A model generated the notes under the pieces. That model saw only the letters and a program-made list of their open reading frames with translations, had not been told where the DNA came from and did no database searches. The translations under genes were made by a program, and so were the position numbers. A stretch of 64,000 nucleotides of DNA, taken from NCBI GenBank assembly GCA_965217825.1, contig OZ244571.1, forward strand, positions 3,968,001 through 4,032,000. Direction: 5' to 3'. Source of the stretch: VXNE01 sp965217825. GTDB taxonomy: Bacteria; Pseudomonadota; Gammaproteobacteria; Pseudomonadales; Azotimanducaceae. How positions within the stretch are numbered: position 1 is the stretch's first letter; each line of letters starts with the position of its first letter. Shown piece by piece: positions 49,695-58,056 of this stretch.

Positions 49695-51448
49695 CGGTCG
49701 ACGTCCGCCATGACGAAATCGATGCTTGCGATGATGGCGATGAGATCCGCGATCATGAAGCCGTTGCTGATCAGCGGAATCATCTGCAACGCGGGGAAGG
49801 ACGGCGTGCGAATACGCGTCCGGTAGGCCATCGTGCCACCGTCCGCAATCGAGTAGTACGAATTCCAGCCCTTGGTCGCCTCTATCAGCGTCGTCGACTC
49901 GCTCGGCGCGATGACAGGGCCCCAACTCACGTTCAGGAAGTGGTGGATGAGCGTCTCGATGTCTTCCATCGTGCGCTCCTTGGTCGGCGGCGTGGTCAGT
50001 CGATGGTCCGCCTTGTACGGTCCGGAAGGCATGTTCTCCACGCACTGCCTGATGATGCGCAGACTCTGGCGAATCTCCTCGACGCGCACCAGGGCGCGGT
50101 CGAACACATCGCCGTTCTGCGCCGTCGGCACATCGAATTCGAATTGGTCGTAACTGCTGTAGGGCCGTTTCTTGCGCAGATCCCAGTCGCTCCCCGTGGC
50201 TCTGAGCGCCGGCCCCGTAATGCCCCAGTCGAGCCCCTCGGCGGTGGTATAGGCGCCGATGCCGATGGAGCGGCGTTGCAGGATCTTGTTCTTCAGCGCC
50301 ATTTTCTCGTAGTGATCGAGACGTTTCGGCATGTAGTCGACGAAGTCGAGGACCATCCTGTCCCAACCTTCGGGCAAGTCCTGGGTGACGCCGCCGATCC
50401 GGAACCAGCTCGGATGCATGCGTCCGCCGGTGATCGCTTCGATAATGGAAAACAGGCGTTCCCGGTCCGCGAACATGTACAGAACCGGGGACATCTGGCC
50501 CACGTCCTGGGCGTACGTGCCGTAGAAGACCAGGTGGCTCGATATGCGGAACAGCTCCGCCAGCATGACGCGAATGATCTGCGCGCGCGGCGGCACCTGG
50601 ATGCCCGCCATCTTCTCCACATTCATCACGTACGGCAGATTGTTCATCACTCCGCCGAGATAGTCGACGCGATCCGTGTAGGGAATGTACGTGTGCCAAC
50701 TTTGGCGCTCGGCCATCTTTTCCTGCGCGCGGTGGTGATAGCCGATATCGGGGACCGCCTGTACGATCACCTCGCCATCCATTTGCAGCACGATGCGGAA
50801 TACGCCGTGTACGCTCGGGTGATTGGGGCCCAGGTTGAGAAACATGAAGTCCGTGTGTTTCGCCGCGCGGCGCATGCCCCACTCCTCGGGCACGAACCGC
50901 AAACCCTCCTGTTGCGAACGCTGGAATTCCGGGGTCATCTCGAACGGATCCATTTCCGTCGCGCGAGCGGGGTGCTCCTTGCGCAACGGGTGACCCTCCC
51001 AATGCGGCGGCGTCAGAATGCGGCGCAGGTTCGGATGTCCCTCGAAGTCGATGCCGAACATGTCGTACGCCTCGCGCTCGTACCAGTCGGCTACCGGGTA
51101 CACGCCCGTGACGGTCGGCACGCCTGGATTGCGCTCGGGCAGCGCCGTCTTGATCCGCAAGTCCGCATCGTGGGTCAGGGAAATCAGGTGATAGAACACG
51201 GTGAAGCCGGAATCCGGCTGGCCGTCGCGAAACTCCCGGGTGCGTTCATCGATGGCGGAGAGATCGAACAGCAGTTCATAGCCCTCCTCGTACTTGAGAC
51301 AGCGCATGATGTCCGGCACATGGGCCCTGTCCACCCACAGCGTCGGAATCTGGTCTACCGTCGGCTGCGGAATGCAATCGCCGAACCGCGCCCGCAATAC
51401 CGCTGCGATCGCGGGTTCCTGCGCGGGTTGGACAGCAGTTTCCGCCAT
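49691..51448 (-). CDS. nuoCD: NADH-quinone oxidoreductase subunits C and D, fused
   Basis: A 585-residue fusion. Residues 1-185 are NuoC (30 kDa type: ERNPGVPTVTGVYPVADWYE, REAYDMFGIDFEGHPNLRRI). From about 190 it is NuoD (49 kDa type: NLGPNHPSVHGVFRIVLQMD, DIGYHHRAQEKMAERQSW, ending IDFVMADVDR). NuoD lines the quinone site facing NuoB. The fusion, known from E. coli and other gammaproteobacteria, supports the taxonomic reading. A 105-bp gap separates it from nuoB upstream. Confidence 0.97.
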   Translation of the reverse strand: MAETAVQPAQEPAIAAVLRARFGDCIPQPTVDQIPTLWVDRAHVPDIMRCLKYEEGYELLFDLSAIDERTREFRDGQPDSGFTVFYHLISLTHDADLRIKTALPERNPGVPTVTGVYPVADWYEREAYDMFGIDFEGHPNLRRILTPPHWEGHPLRKEHPARATEMDPFEMTPEFQRSQQEGLRFVPEEWGMRRAAKHTDFMFLNLGPNHPSVHGVFRIVLQMDGEVIVQAVPDIGYHHRAQEKMAERQSWHTYIPYTDRVDYLGGVMNNLPYVMNVEKMAGIQVPPRAQIIRVMLAELFRISSHLVFYGTYAQDVGQMSPVLYMFADRERLFSIIEAITGGRMHPSWFRIGGVTQDLPEGWDRMVLDFVDYMPKRLDHYEKMALKNKILQRRSIGIGAYTTAEGLDWGITGPALRATGSDWDLRKKRPYSSYDQFEFDVPTAQNGDVFDRALVRVEEIRQSLRIIRQCVENMPSGPYKADHRLTTPPTKERTMEDIETLIHHFLNVSWGPVIAPSESTTLIEATKGWNSYYSIADGGTMAYRTRIRTPSFPALQMIPLISNGFMIADLIAIIASIDFVMADVDR

Positions 51449-51553
51449 GAAGCCCTTAGCCCGCCGCGTTCCGAGCGCCCGTCACGCCTGGGGAACTCCA
51501 ATACTGCGAGTGCTCAAGCGGTTGGTGGCAGCTTCTTTCCATAGAGAGTGCGC

Positions 51554-52231
51554 CTATTTCCGTACCAGGAGTTCGTCAGACAACGGGGCATCACCGACCG
51601 TATCCGGCTGCGCCAGATTGACGGCAGCCATGCGCTCCGGCGTGCGCGCATCGCGCTGGCTCGGTGCATGCCTTCTGACCGTGCCGTCGTCCCCGATTGC
51701 CCACGACAGCGGGCGCGGCATCGCCTTGATCGAGGCCTGCAACAGGTTCAGTCCCTGCATGAACGCCTCGGGACGCGGCGGACAACCGGGGACATAGACA
51801 TCCACCGGCAGGAACTTGTCCACACCCTGCACAACGCTATAGACATCGAACATGCCGCCGGAATTCGCGCACGAACCCATGGAGATCACCCACCGGGGTT
51901 CCAGCAACTGTTCGTACAGGTGCTGCAGCACCGGCGCCATCTTGCGGAACACGGTGCCGGACACGACGATGAGATCCGCCTGCCGCGGCGACGCGCGGAT
52001 GACTTCCGCGCCGAAACGCGCCATGTCGTGCCGCGATGTCAGAGCGGTCGCCATTTCCACGTAGCAGCACGACAGCCCGAAATTGAATGGCCAGATGGAA
52101 TTCGCACGCCCCCACGCGACCAGGTCCTCGAGCTTGGCGGTGAGAACGCTTCTCGCCGCGTCGTCCCGGTAGGCGGCATCGACTTCCTCCATGGAAGCCC
52201 CGGGTTCGGTCTTGATCACCCGCCACCGCAT
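51554..52231 (-). CDS. nuoB: NADH-quinone oxidoreductase subunit B
   Basis: A 225-residue subunit holding cluster N2, the last centre before quinone. The four Cys are in place: the adjacent pair Cys55-Cys56 (FGLSCCYVEM), Cys121 (MGSCANSGG) and Cys150 (VPGCPPRPEAF). An extra C-terminal tail of about 30 residues extends past the usual end. It follows nuoA by 3 bp. Confidence 0.97.
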   Translation of the reverse strand: MRWRVIKTEPGASMEEVDAAYRDDAARSVLTAKLEDLVAWGRANSIWPFNFGLSCCYVEMATALTSRHDMARFGAEVIRASPRQADLIVVSGTVFRKMAPVLQHLYEQLLEPRWVISMGSCANSGGMFDVYSVVQGVDKFLPVDVYVPGCPPRPEAFMQGLNLLQASIKAMPRPLSWAIGDDGTVRRHAPSQRDARTPERMAAVNLAQPDTVGDAPLSDELLVRK

Positions 52232-52234
52232 CGC

Positions 52235-52678
52235 TTATGCGTTCACCGCGCCATCGCTTTGCCCAGCCGTCTCACGGGCATACCCGGGAGTGCGGGCGAC
52301 GCGACTCTTGACGCCCCACTCAAGTGCGCCGGTCCTGAACTCGTACACGAGGGCAACCAGCAGGATGACGATGAATACGGTCGCACCGATATAACCGCGC
52401 CAGCCGACTTCGAAGAAAGCGACCGCCCAGCCGATGAGGAATATCGTCTCGAGATCAAAGATGACGAAAAACATCGCGATCAGGTAGAACTCGATGGAAA
52501 AGCGCATGTCTTCCGCATCGCCCGCGGGCACGACGCCGGACTCGAACGGGATATCCCGCGCGCCTGCGTGTCGGGACCGGTCGCCGATAAACCACGACGC
52601 CGCCAATGTGACACCAACCACGGCGGCAACCACCAACCCGTAGAGCACGAACGGCAAGATGTCCACAGTCTCGGTCAT
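52235..52678 (-). CDS. nuoA: NADH-quinone oxidoreductase subunit A
   Basis: A 147-residue three-helix membrane subunit, first gene of the nuo operon. Helix 1 is LYGLVVAAVVGVTLAASWF; the loop has FESGVVPAGDAEDMRFSIEF, typical for NuoA; helices 2 and 3 are LIAMFFVIFDLETIFLIGWA and YIGATVFIVILLVALVYEF. I start at ATG 52678; a TTG four codons upstream is also open. No strong ribosome site is seen. The expected secG and tRNA-Leu neighbours are absent upstream. Confidence 0.94.
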   Translation of the reverse strand: MTETVDILPFVLYGLVVAAVVGVTLAASWFIGDRSRHAGARDIPFESGVVPAGDAEDMRFSIEFYLIAMFFVIFDLETIFLIGWAVAFFEVGWRGYIGATVFIVILLVALVYEFRTGALEWGVKSRVARTPGYARETAGQSDGAVNA

Positions 52679-52910
52679 GTATGCATGCAAGCTGCGCTTT
52701 GCCCACGGGAAACCCCTGGTAATCGATCAGGACCCATTCGGGAACCCATTCGGGGACCCTCTACACATTCCGGGGCATACGCCCGCACCAAGGAAACCAG
52801 TTTACGCAGCCCTTCATCGTGAGTTTGGTTGGGACGCGGCAACGCCGGCGGAGCGCGCGGCCAAAACAGCGATACTATACATCACATTTCCCGGCCCGCA
52901 TATGTCACGA

Positions 52911-52975
52911 AGGGCCGCGGAGGGGGCGCCCCTCGCAAGAAAGAACCGAAGCCGAAGGCGCCGGCTGTGGGGCAC
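52911..52975 (+). repeat. Dispersed palindromic repeat, copy A
   Basis: Palindrome GAGGGGGCGCCCCTC, then AAGAAAGAACCGAAGCCGAA, GGCGCCGGCTGTGGGGCAC. It lacks the 5' head present in copies B and C. Confidence 0.7.
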
Positions 52976-53082
52976 GACTCGCCCGGCGGCGAACGAATTC
53001 CATGCTGTCCAAAGCGCAGCGGCCGTCATCCCGTTGGCTTGAGGCCGAAGGTCGGGTTAGGATCGCGCAAAACCAACACCTT

Positions 53083-53222
53083 CCATGGTCGACGAGGGGG
53101 GCCGGGCCAAGAGCCTTCAGCCGGGGAGCGCGATGCGCTGCCCCTTGCAAAGGCCGGGGAGCGCGAGGGGTACCCCTCGCAAGTAAAGAACCGAAACCGA
53201 AGGCGCCGGCTGTGGGGCACTT
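53083..53222 (+). repeat. Dispersed palindromic repeat, copy B (longest)
   Basis: The head CCATGGTCGACGAGGGGGGC, then CTTCAGCCGGGGAGCGCGA twice (the second half-copy following AAAGGCCGGGGAGCGCGA), the 8-bp palindrome GCGAGGGG-TA-CCCCTCGC, and the tail CGAAGGCGCCGGCTGTGGGG plus CAC. The partial internal duplication makes it about 35 bp longer than copy C. Confidence 0.7.
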
Positions 53223-53238
53223 GAGAACGAAGACGGCA

Positions 53239-53637
53239 GTGAGTGAAGTTGGTGATCGGTTGCCTGCGCGTCCGCGGGTGATTTCGGTGGCGGCGGCGGC
53301 GATGTTCGCATCGGCCGTAGTCCTGCTGATGGTCTGGATCGTCTGGCCCGAACAGGTGGTCAGCAACGGCGGCCAAGTCTTCTTCATCATGCTATGGACT
53401 GTGCTGGCGTACGTGTCGTTCAGGGGCGCCGGCTGGGTTCGGTTCGCCATCGGCGCGATCTTCATCGTGGCGCTCTGGGGCCTCGCAAACGCGGCGGCGT
53501 CGTTGGAATCGATGGCAAGCCTCACGCCGTGGGAAGTCCTTTGTAGAGCATTGCAAATCGGCGCGCTGGTGCTTCTGTGCCTGCCGGAGGCGCACCGCTG
53601 GTTCTCGGCGGTGGCGGCGTCAGACAAGCAAGCCTAG
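53239..53637 (+). CDS. Small four-helix membrane protein, function unknown
   Basis: A 132-residue frame from GTG 53239, with four hydrophobic segments (SVAAAAMFASAVVLLMVWIV, GGQVFFIMLWTVLAYVSF, VRFAIGAIFIVALWGLANAA and CRALQIGALVLLCLPEAH). The frame is open far upstream, but that part is dispersed repeat. The start follows copy B of the repeat by 16 bp. No family recognised; regular helix spacing supports it being real. Confidence 0.55.
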   Translation: MSEVGDRLPARPRVISVAAAAMFASAVVLLMVWIVWPEQVVSNGGQVFFIMLWTVLAYVSFRGAGWVRFAIGAIFIVALWGLANAAASLESMASLTPWEVLCRALQIGALVLLCLPEAHRWFSAVAASDKQA

Positions 53638-53828
53638 GAACGCCGGGAAGCCCTCGCGGGCTGCGACAACCCTTCCTCAGCCGACGAACGGACACTTTTT
53701 CTGCGTCAAGTCACTGTTACAACCCGGCCAAAGGTGATATATCTGGCCTCTCATCGTGCGTTGCGCGATGCCTCGTAAGGGGCAGGCCAACGGAAGGTGA
53801 TGAAAAAAACTCTATAAGGGGAGGCAAA

Positions 53829-54170
53829 ATGCCTAACAAAATCTTGCTTGGCCTGATTGTTCTTGCGGCGATCATAGAGGGGATATTCCCCGGTGTGGTA
53901 CCAGAGAACATCCTGCCGCTCGCACTGGTTGTCCTGGGAATTGTCGCAGCCGTGCTCGGGGATGATTCGGAGCATCCGACTGCGGTGCTGGTGGTTGCCA
54001 TTGCGGCCGCTGCCGCGTCAGGGGCCGATGTCCTGAACAATGTCCATGTGATCGGTGCATATCTGGACCGCATACTCGACGCATTAGTGATCGCGCTCTT
54101 GTCCGGCGTGGTGGCAGTGGTGGCGATGCGGATTTGGAACCAACTCACGGCTTCAGACGACTCCGAATGA
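53829..54170 (+). CDS. Small hydrophobic membrane protein, function unknown
   Basis: A 113-residue protein starting MPNKILLGLIVLAAIIEGIF behind GGGGAGG. It has three or four hydrophobic stretches (LPLALVVLGIVAAVLG, AVLVVAIAAAAASGADVL, ILDALVIALLSGVVAVVAM) and an acidic end (TASDDSE). It stands alone with its own strong ribosome site, a hairpin over its stop codon and an intrinsic terminator downstream. No family recognised. Confidence 0.65.
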   Translation: MPNKILLGLIVLAAIIEGIFPGVVPENILPLALVVLGIVAAVLGDDSEHPTAVLVVAIAAAAASGADVLNNVHVIGAYLDRILDALVIALLSGVVAVVAMRIWNQLTASDDSE

Positions 54171-54204
54171 ACGGTCGGCGGTAGCCTCGGCTACCGCCCG
54201 TTCA
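54168..54204 (+). terminator. Strong hairpin over the stop codon
   Basis: GGCGGTAGCC - TC - GGCTACCGCC is a perfect 10-bp stem (54177-54198), extended by TGAACG (54168-54173) with CGTTCA (54199-54204). It includes the TGA of the preceding gene. No T tract; a 3'-end stabiliser or Rho-linked terminator is likely. Confidence 0.6.
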
Positions 54205-54279
54205 ACCCTCGTCAGCGCCGGCCGTGTCGCGAGACAGGCTGGCGGTTCCGCCATAAACGGTTGGGCATTCTGACTTCTG

Positions 54280-54322
54280 ACTCCCGACCCCCGCACGAAC
54301 GGGGGGGCGGGAGTATTTTTTT
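54280..54322 (+). terminator. Intrinsic terminator
   Basis: ACTCCCG-A-CCCCCG, loop, then GGGGGGGCGGGAGT and ATTTTTTT. A long GC-rich stem followed by seven T on the plus strand. It ends transcription from the small membrane protein gene and insulates the following pilus-like remnant. Confidence 0.8.
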
Positions 54323-54458
54323 GACGACAGGAAACCCGCCTGCCGGGACCATCAAGTACTCTGCCCCGCCAGTAGTGGCCGTCCTTCGACGCAGCATGAG
54401 GCGAAAGTACGTCGCCCCATCTGCCAAAGTAGATCGTCCTCCGCCACAGGATTGCGGG

Positions 54459-54719
54459 ATGCTGCTCCCACTACAGTCTCCGCGCTCGTTTGCGCGCTTC
54501 CTCGCTGCATTGACGCTCGCCCTATCGGCGTCGACCGCCCCTGCAGAGTCGGGCGATTTCGAGGTTCGCGAGGGCTACTTGTCGGCGAGCGTACGGGAAC
54601 TCGTAGATTCCCATGACTGGTCCCTGGTCTGGAGCGCAAACGAAGATCGGGCGATCTCCCACCCATTCATGATAGGCAACGATTCGCTTGAAGGTGCGCT
54701 CGACCTGGCTGCTTCAACT
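54459..54719 (+). pseudogene. Truncated PilL/TcpQ-like (STN-type) N-terminal fragment
   Basis: From ATG 54459, behind AGGA, the frame gives a signal peptide (LAALTLALSASTAPAESG) and a short domain, VREGYLSASVRELVDSHDW, then SLVWSANEDRAI and NDSLEGALDLAA. This looks like the secretin N-terminal-type/TcpQ fold of PilL proteins from conjugative type IV pilus loci. The frame continues to 55163, but past about 54715 it is antisense to the next gene, so the native 3' part is gone. The family call is by pattern only. Confidence 0.5.
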
Positions 54720-55633
54720 TCCGGCGCATCGGGGTCGGGCGTGATGATCGAGCCGTCCGCCATGACACACAGCTTGGGATCCTCGTTGTCCCGTAGCTTG
54801 TCCCGTAGCCAATCCCGCAATGAAATGTCCGGCTGCTGCGTTGCCAAGTCCTCGCGCACAAGGATTGGCGTCACGCCCCACGCTGCGGCGAGGCGTTGGA
54901 TGCGGTCCGCCTCCAACTCCACGACGGACTCATTGCCGTCAAGATTCGCGTCCTCCTCCTCCGGCGTGCGAAGGATGCGCACGGATCGGAGGGCGTTTTC
55001 TGCGATGTCGCTCATCGCGTTCTCGCTAGCTCCCGCCGACGGGGTTGTGCAGGCTGCGGGCAGATCTTTGCGCGCCGCACTGCAGGACGACGCCATCAGC
55101 CCTAGCCTCCTGGACCCTGCAGCGACTGCTCCCGATCCCCTCACCAGCCCCACATCATGGTAGAGACCATCGAGGTAAACGATGACCTGTCCCGCCTGAT
55201 CGCCCTGGCCAAGCCAATGCACACGAGCATTCTCAAGGCAGGCGCACCCACCCTGAGGCGGCACGGATGTCTTCAAGACGCGGTCGTATTCCCTGGACAG
55301 TTCAGGCGACTCCTTGAGCAGTTCGCGAACATCACGGTTCACTTCCAGCAGCTTGCGCAACTCTCCTAACCGCTCGATCTTCCGCTGGACTTCAACGTCC
55401 TCCGAGCCTTTCAGTTGTTCCAGTTCCCGACGCAGTTGTTCGAGCGCGATTTCACGCCGTAGGCGGTCTGTTTCCAGTTGATCCCTGATCTTGGCAGGCA
55501 ACTGCTGCAGGGCCGATTCGGCCGACTCCTCGGCGTAGGCCTGTTCGCTCCCGAGCATGGACAGCATGACGCACGCGAGCGCCAACAACGAGGTTAAGCC
55601 GCGCCATGCGCCCGGCGCCGTGAGGCTGTTCAA
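54575..55633 (-). CDS. Exported coiled-coil protein, 3'-truncated; possibly from a conjugative element
   Basis: A 352-residue frame from TTG 55633. A signal peptide (RGLTSLLALACVMLSMLGSE, then AYA) is followed by a coiled coil at about 45-105 (RLRREIALEQLRRELEQLKG), a central part ARVHWLGQGDQAGQVIVYLD reminiscent of PilP-like domains, and a third part LAAAWGVTPILVREDLATQQ. The last 45 or so codons are antisense to the plus-strand PilL-like fragment, so the real C-terminus seems lost at about 54715. Function unknown; pairing with a PilL-like remnant suggests an old integrative conjugative element. Confidence 0.55.
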   Translation of the reverse strand: MNSLTAPGAWRGLTSLLALACVMLSMLGSEQAYAEESAESALQQLPAKIRDQLETDRLRREIALEQLRRELEQLKGSEDVEVQRKIERLGELRKLLEVNRDVRELLKESPELSREYDRVLKTSVPPQGGCACLENARVHWLGQGDQAGQVIVYLDGLYHDVGLVRGSGAVAAGSRRLGLMASSCSAARKDLPAACTTPSAGASENAMSDIAENALRSVRILRTPEEEDANLDGNESVVELEADRIQRLAAAWGVTPILVREDLATQQPDISLRDWLRDKLRDNEDPKLCVMADGSIITPDPDAPEVEAARSSAPSSESLPIMNGWEIARSSFALQTRDQSWESTSSRTLADK

Positions 55634-55817
55634 GACCAGATTGATGAAAGGCCTCCTTGGCTCGGACGTTTTCGAGACGCCCCCAGAAGCCTACCGGTGC
55701 GCGAGGATACGAGAACGCGATGACGATACCATTGACGAAACCCTCTTCGTTCAACGCCCTATTGGACTATACACCCAACAACGACGATTTCGGTCGCGAG
55801 ATCAGGCAGTTGCTACG

Positions 55818-56696
55818 TTGACTTCCATTCGTCACGAGGCAAGGCAGCCCGAGCGCCGTGCCCTCCTCTTCGCGCTCCTGAGCGTTGCGCTCTGGTCGAC
55901 GGTGGCGACGGGTTTCAAGCTCGGCCTGCGAGAACTCGCGCCCGTGCAATTGCTGCTCCTCGGGTGTCTGATCGCGCTCGTCTTCTTCGCCGTCGCGCGG
56001 CTGTTCGTCGCCGCGACCCTGACGCCGCGCCAGCACTTGATCGCGGCGGCGCTGGGACTCTTGAATCCCCTCGCCTACTACCTCGTCCTGTTCGAAGCCT
56101 ACGACCGGCTGCCGGCACAGATCGCGCAGCCGCTGAACTATACCTGGGCCATCGCCCTGGCCCTGCTTGCGATACCGGTGCTTCGTCAACGCCTCTCAGC
56201 GCGCGGCTGGGCGGGGGTTTGCGTCGGCTACGCGGGCGTAGTCGTGCTTTTGACACAAGGTGAATTCGACGACTTCGGCCGTTTCGACCCGCTCGGCACC
56301 GCGCTCGCGCTGTCGAGTTCCCTCATCTGGGCCGCGTACTGGCTCCTGACCGTGCGCCTCGGCATTCACCCGGTGCCGCTCATGCTCAACGGGTTTGCCG
56401 TCGCCACAGTCGCGATTGCCGTGATCTGCTGGATGACCACAGGCTTGCCTCCGCTTAACCTCCGGGTCGTGGGATACGGTGCCTGGGTCGGGCTGGTCGA
56501 GACCGGCATTACGTTCGTGCTCTGGCAGCGCGCCCTCGCGCTCACCGAACACGCCGGGCGGATCAGCCAGCTCATCTTCCTGGCGCCCTTCCTGTCGCTG
56601 GTCCTGATCGCCAACGTGCTCGGCGAAGACATTCACCCGAGCGCCGTCGTCGCTCTGGCCATGATCGTTGGCGGCCTGGTCCTCTCCCGTCGCTAG
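55818..56696 (+). CDS. EamA/DMT-family transporter
   Basis: A membrane transporter of the drug/metabolite superfamily: ten helices in two EamA halves, starting ALLFALLSVALWSTVATGFK, with LNYTWAIALALLAIPVLRQR ending the first half and GLVETGITFVLWQRALALTE in the second. Substrate unknown. The frame is open from 55557, but the first 87 codons overlap the divergent gene and are not hydrophobic; the TTG at 55818 gives the usual 290-residue length. No clear ribosome site is seen there, so the exact start is unsure. Confidence 0.85.
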   Translation: MTSIRHEARQPERRALLFALLSVALWSTVATGFKLGLRELAPVQLLLLGCLIALVFFAVARLFVAATLTPRQHLIAAALGLLNPLAYYLVLFEAYDRLPAQIAQPLNYTWAIALALLAIPVLRQRLSARGWAGVCVGYAGVVVLLTQGEFDDFGRFDPLGTALALSSSLIWAAYWLLTVRLGIHPVPLMLNGFAVATVAIAVICWMTTGLPPLNLRVVGYGAWVGLVETGITFVLWQRALALTEHAGRISQLIFLAPFLSLVLIANVLGEDIHPSAVVALAMIVGGLVLSRR

Positions 56697-56793
56697 CAGT
56701 GACTTACAGCCGCGCTTGCCTGTGTCTGCGCGCGGATAGATCATCCTCGATCATCGCGGTCACACGCGGGCCACAGGTAGAGGAAGGCGATTC

Positions 56794-58056
56794 ATGAAAA
56801 TCACAGGAATCGATACATTCGTTGTCGACGCGGGCTGGCGGCCGTGGCAGTTCGTCGCCGTCCGCACCGACGCCGGCATCACCGGCTACGGCGAATGCTC
56901 CGATGGGCGCATGCCCTACAGCGTCGTATCGACCGCCAGGGAATTCGAAACAATCCTCCTGGGCCAGGATCCGCGTCCCGTGGAGGCGCGCTACTGGGAT
57001 CTCTACCGGATGTCGCGACAAAGTGCCGGCGGGATCGCTGCCAAAGCCATCGCCGGGATTGAGCTCGCCCTGTGGGATATCAAGGCAAAGGCGCTCGGCG
57101 TGCCCGTATACGAGCTGCTCGGAGGGCCTATCCGGCGGCGCCAGCGCGTCTACTGGTCGCACTGCGGAACGTCGCGCGCGCGCAACTTCGACATGATCGG
57201 CGTGCCGCCGCTCCGGACCTGGGACGACATAAGGTCGCTGGGAAGAGAGGTGGCCGCGCGCGGATTCACCGCGCTAAAGACAAACATCGTCTATCCCGGC
57301 GACCCCTCGGGGGTCTATCGGGGCGGTTTCGGCGGCGGTGGGGGCACCACCGACGGCACCATAAACAACGCCACGATCGACCACATCCGCACCTTGATCG
57401 GAACATTTCGGGACGCCGTCGGACCGAACATCGATATCGCTCTCGATCTCAACTTCAACTTCCGCGTGGAAGCGGCAACGCGCATCTGCAAGGCGCTCGA
57501 AGACCTGCGCATGATGTGGGTCGAGATCGACATGTACGAACCCGATGGGCTGCGGGAAATCCGCGATGCCACCAGCGTGCCGGTCTGCTCGGGGGAAAAC
57601 CTGATCACCGCGCGCGACTATCGGCGCTACTTTGAAGCCCGCGCCATGGACGTGTGCATGGTGGACGTCCCCTGGAACGGTTTCGGCCCGGCGAAAAGGG
57701 TCGCCGACATGGCCGAGACGTTCGAAATCAACTGCGCGCCGCACAACTACTACAGCCATCTTTCCACGCTGCACTCGGTGCATCTCTGCGCGGTGATTCC
57801 GAACGTCCGCATCTGCGAGATCGACATCGACGACGTGCCCTGGAAAGACGATCTGATCACCGAGAAGCTGGAGTTCGATCAGGGCGATGTGTTGATACCC
57901 GACCGCCCGGGATGGGGCGCCGACCTGAACGAGGAAGTCGCCCGCGCCCATGTCTGGGAAAGGGGGCGGCCACCGGGATATTTGAATCGAGCCGGGAACT
58001 CCAACGCCCGCGCTCGCGCCATGAACCAGGAACCGCCGCCAAGCGAGGAACGATGA
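56794..58056 (+). CDS. Enolase-superfamily enzyme (mandelate racemase/muconate lactonizing type)
   Basis: A 420-residue protein with the capping domain (MKITGIDTFVVDAG) and a beta/alpha barrel. Probable metal ligands are Asp218 (IALDLNFNF), Glu244 (WVEIDMYE) and Glu268 (CSGENLIT); Lys162 (ALKTNIV) and the His of NCAPHNYYSHL are candidate acid-base residues. Members abstract a proton next to a carboxylate, often as sugar-acid dehydratases. A Gly-rich loop (GGFGGGGG) is unusual. GAGGAAGGC precedes the ATG. It overlaps the next VOC gene by 4 bp, so the two probably share a catabolic pathway. Confidence 0.9.
   Translation: MKITGIDTFVVDAGWRPWQFVAVRTDAGITGYGECSDGRMPYSVVSTAREFETILLGQDPRPVEARYWDLYRMSRQSAGGIAAKAIAGIELALWDIKAKALGVPVYELLGGPIRRRQRVYWSHCGTSRARNFDMIGVPPLRTWDDIRSLGREVAARGFTALKTNIVYPGDPSGVYRGGFGGGGGTTDGTINNATIDHIRTLIGTFRDAVGPNIDIALDLNFNFRVEAATRICKALEDLRMMWVEIDMYEPDGLREIRDATSVPVCSGENLITARDYRRYFEARAMDVCMVDVPWNGFGPAKRVADMAETFEINCAPHNYYSHLSTLHSVHLCAVIPNVRICEIDIDDVPWKDDLITEKLEFDQGDVLIPDRPGWGADLNEEVARAHVWERGRPPGYLNRAGNSNARARAMNQEPPPSEER

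Larger units (their letters stand above)
52679..53238. other. 560-bp region upstream of nuoA, repeats but no gene seen
   Basis: It must contain the nuo promoter; the best -10 on the minus strand is TATAGT near 52873, without a good -35. A short direct repeat CCCATTCGGG occurs twice at about 52733-52757. Two copies of the dispersed palindromic repeat occupy 52911-52975 and 53083-53222. Open frames across it are made of repeat sequence and are not credible genes. Confidence 0.4.

Noticed and set aside
49676..51544. 622-codon plus-strand frame opposite nuoCD/nuoE
   Set aside because: Antisense shadow of well-conserved complex I genes; composition is not protein-like.
52679..53238. tRNA-Leu/secG expected upstream of nuoA in many gammaproteobacteria
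   Set aside because: No TTCGA-containing T arm or acceptor pairing and no SecG-like frame was found on either strand.
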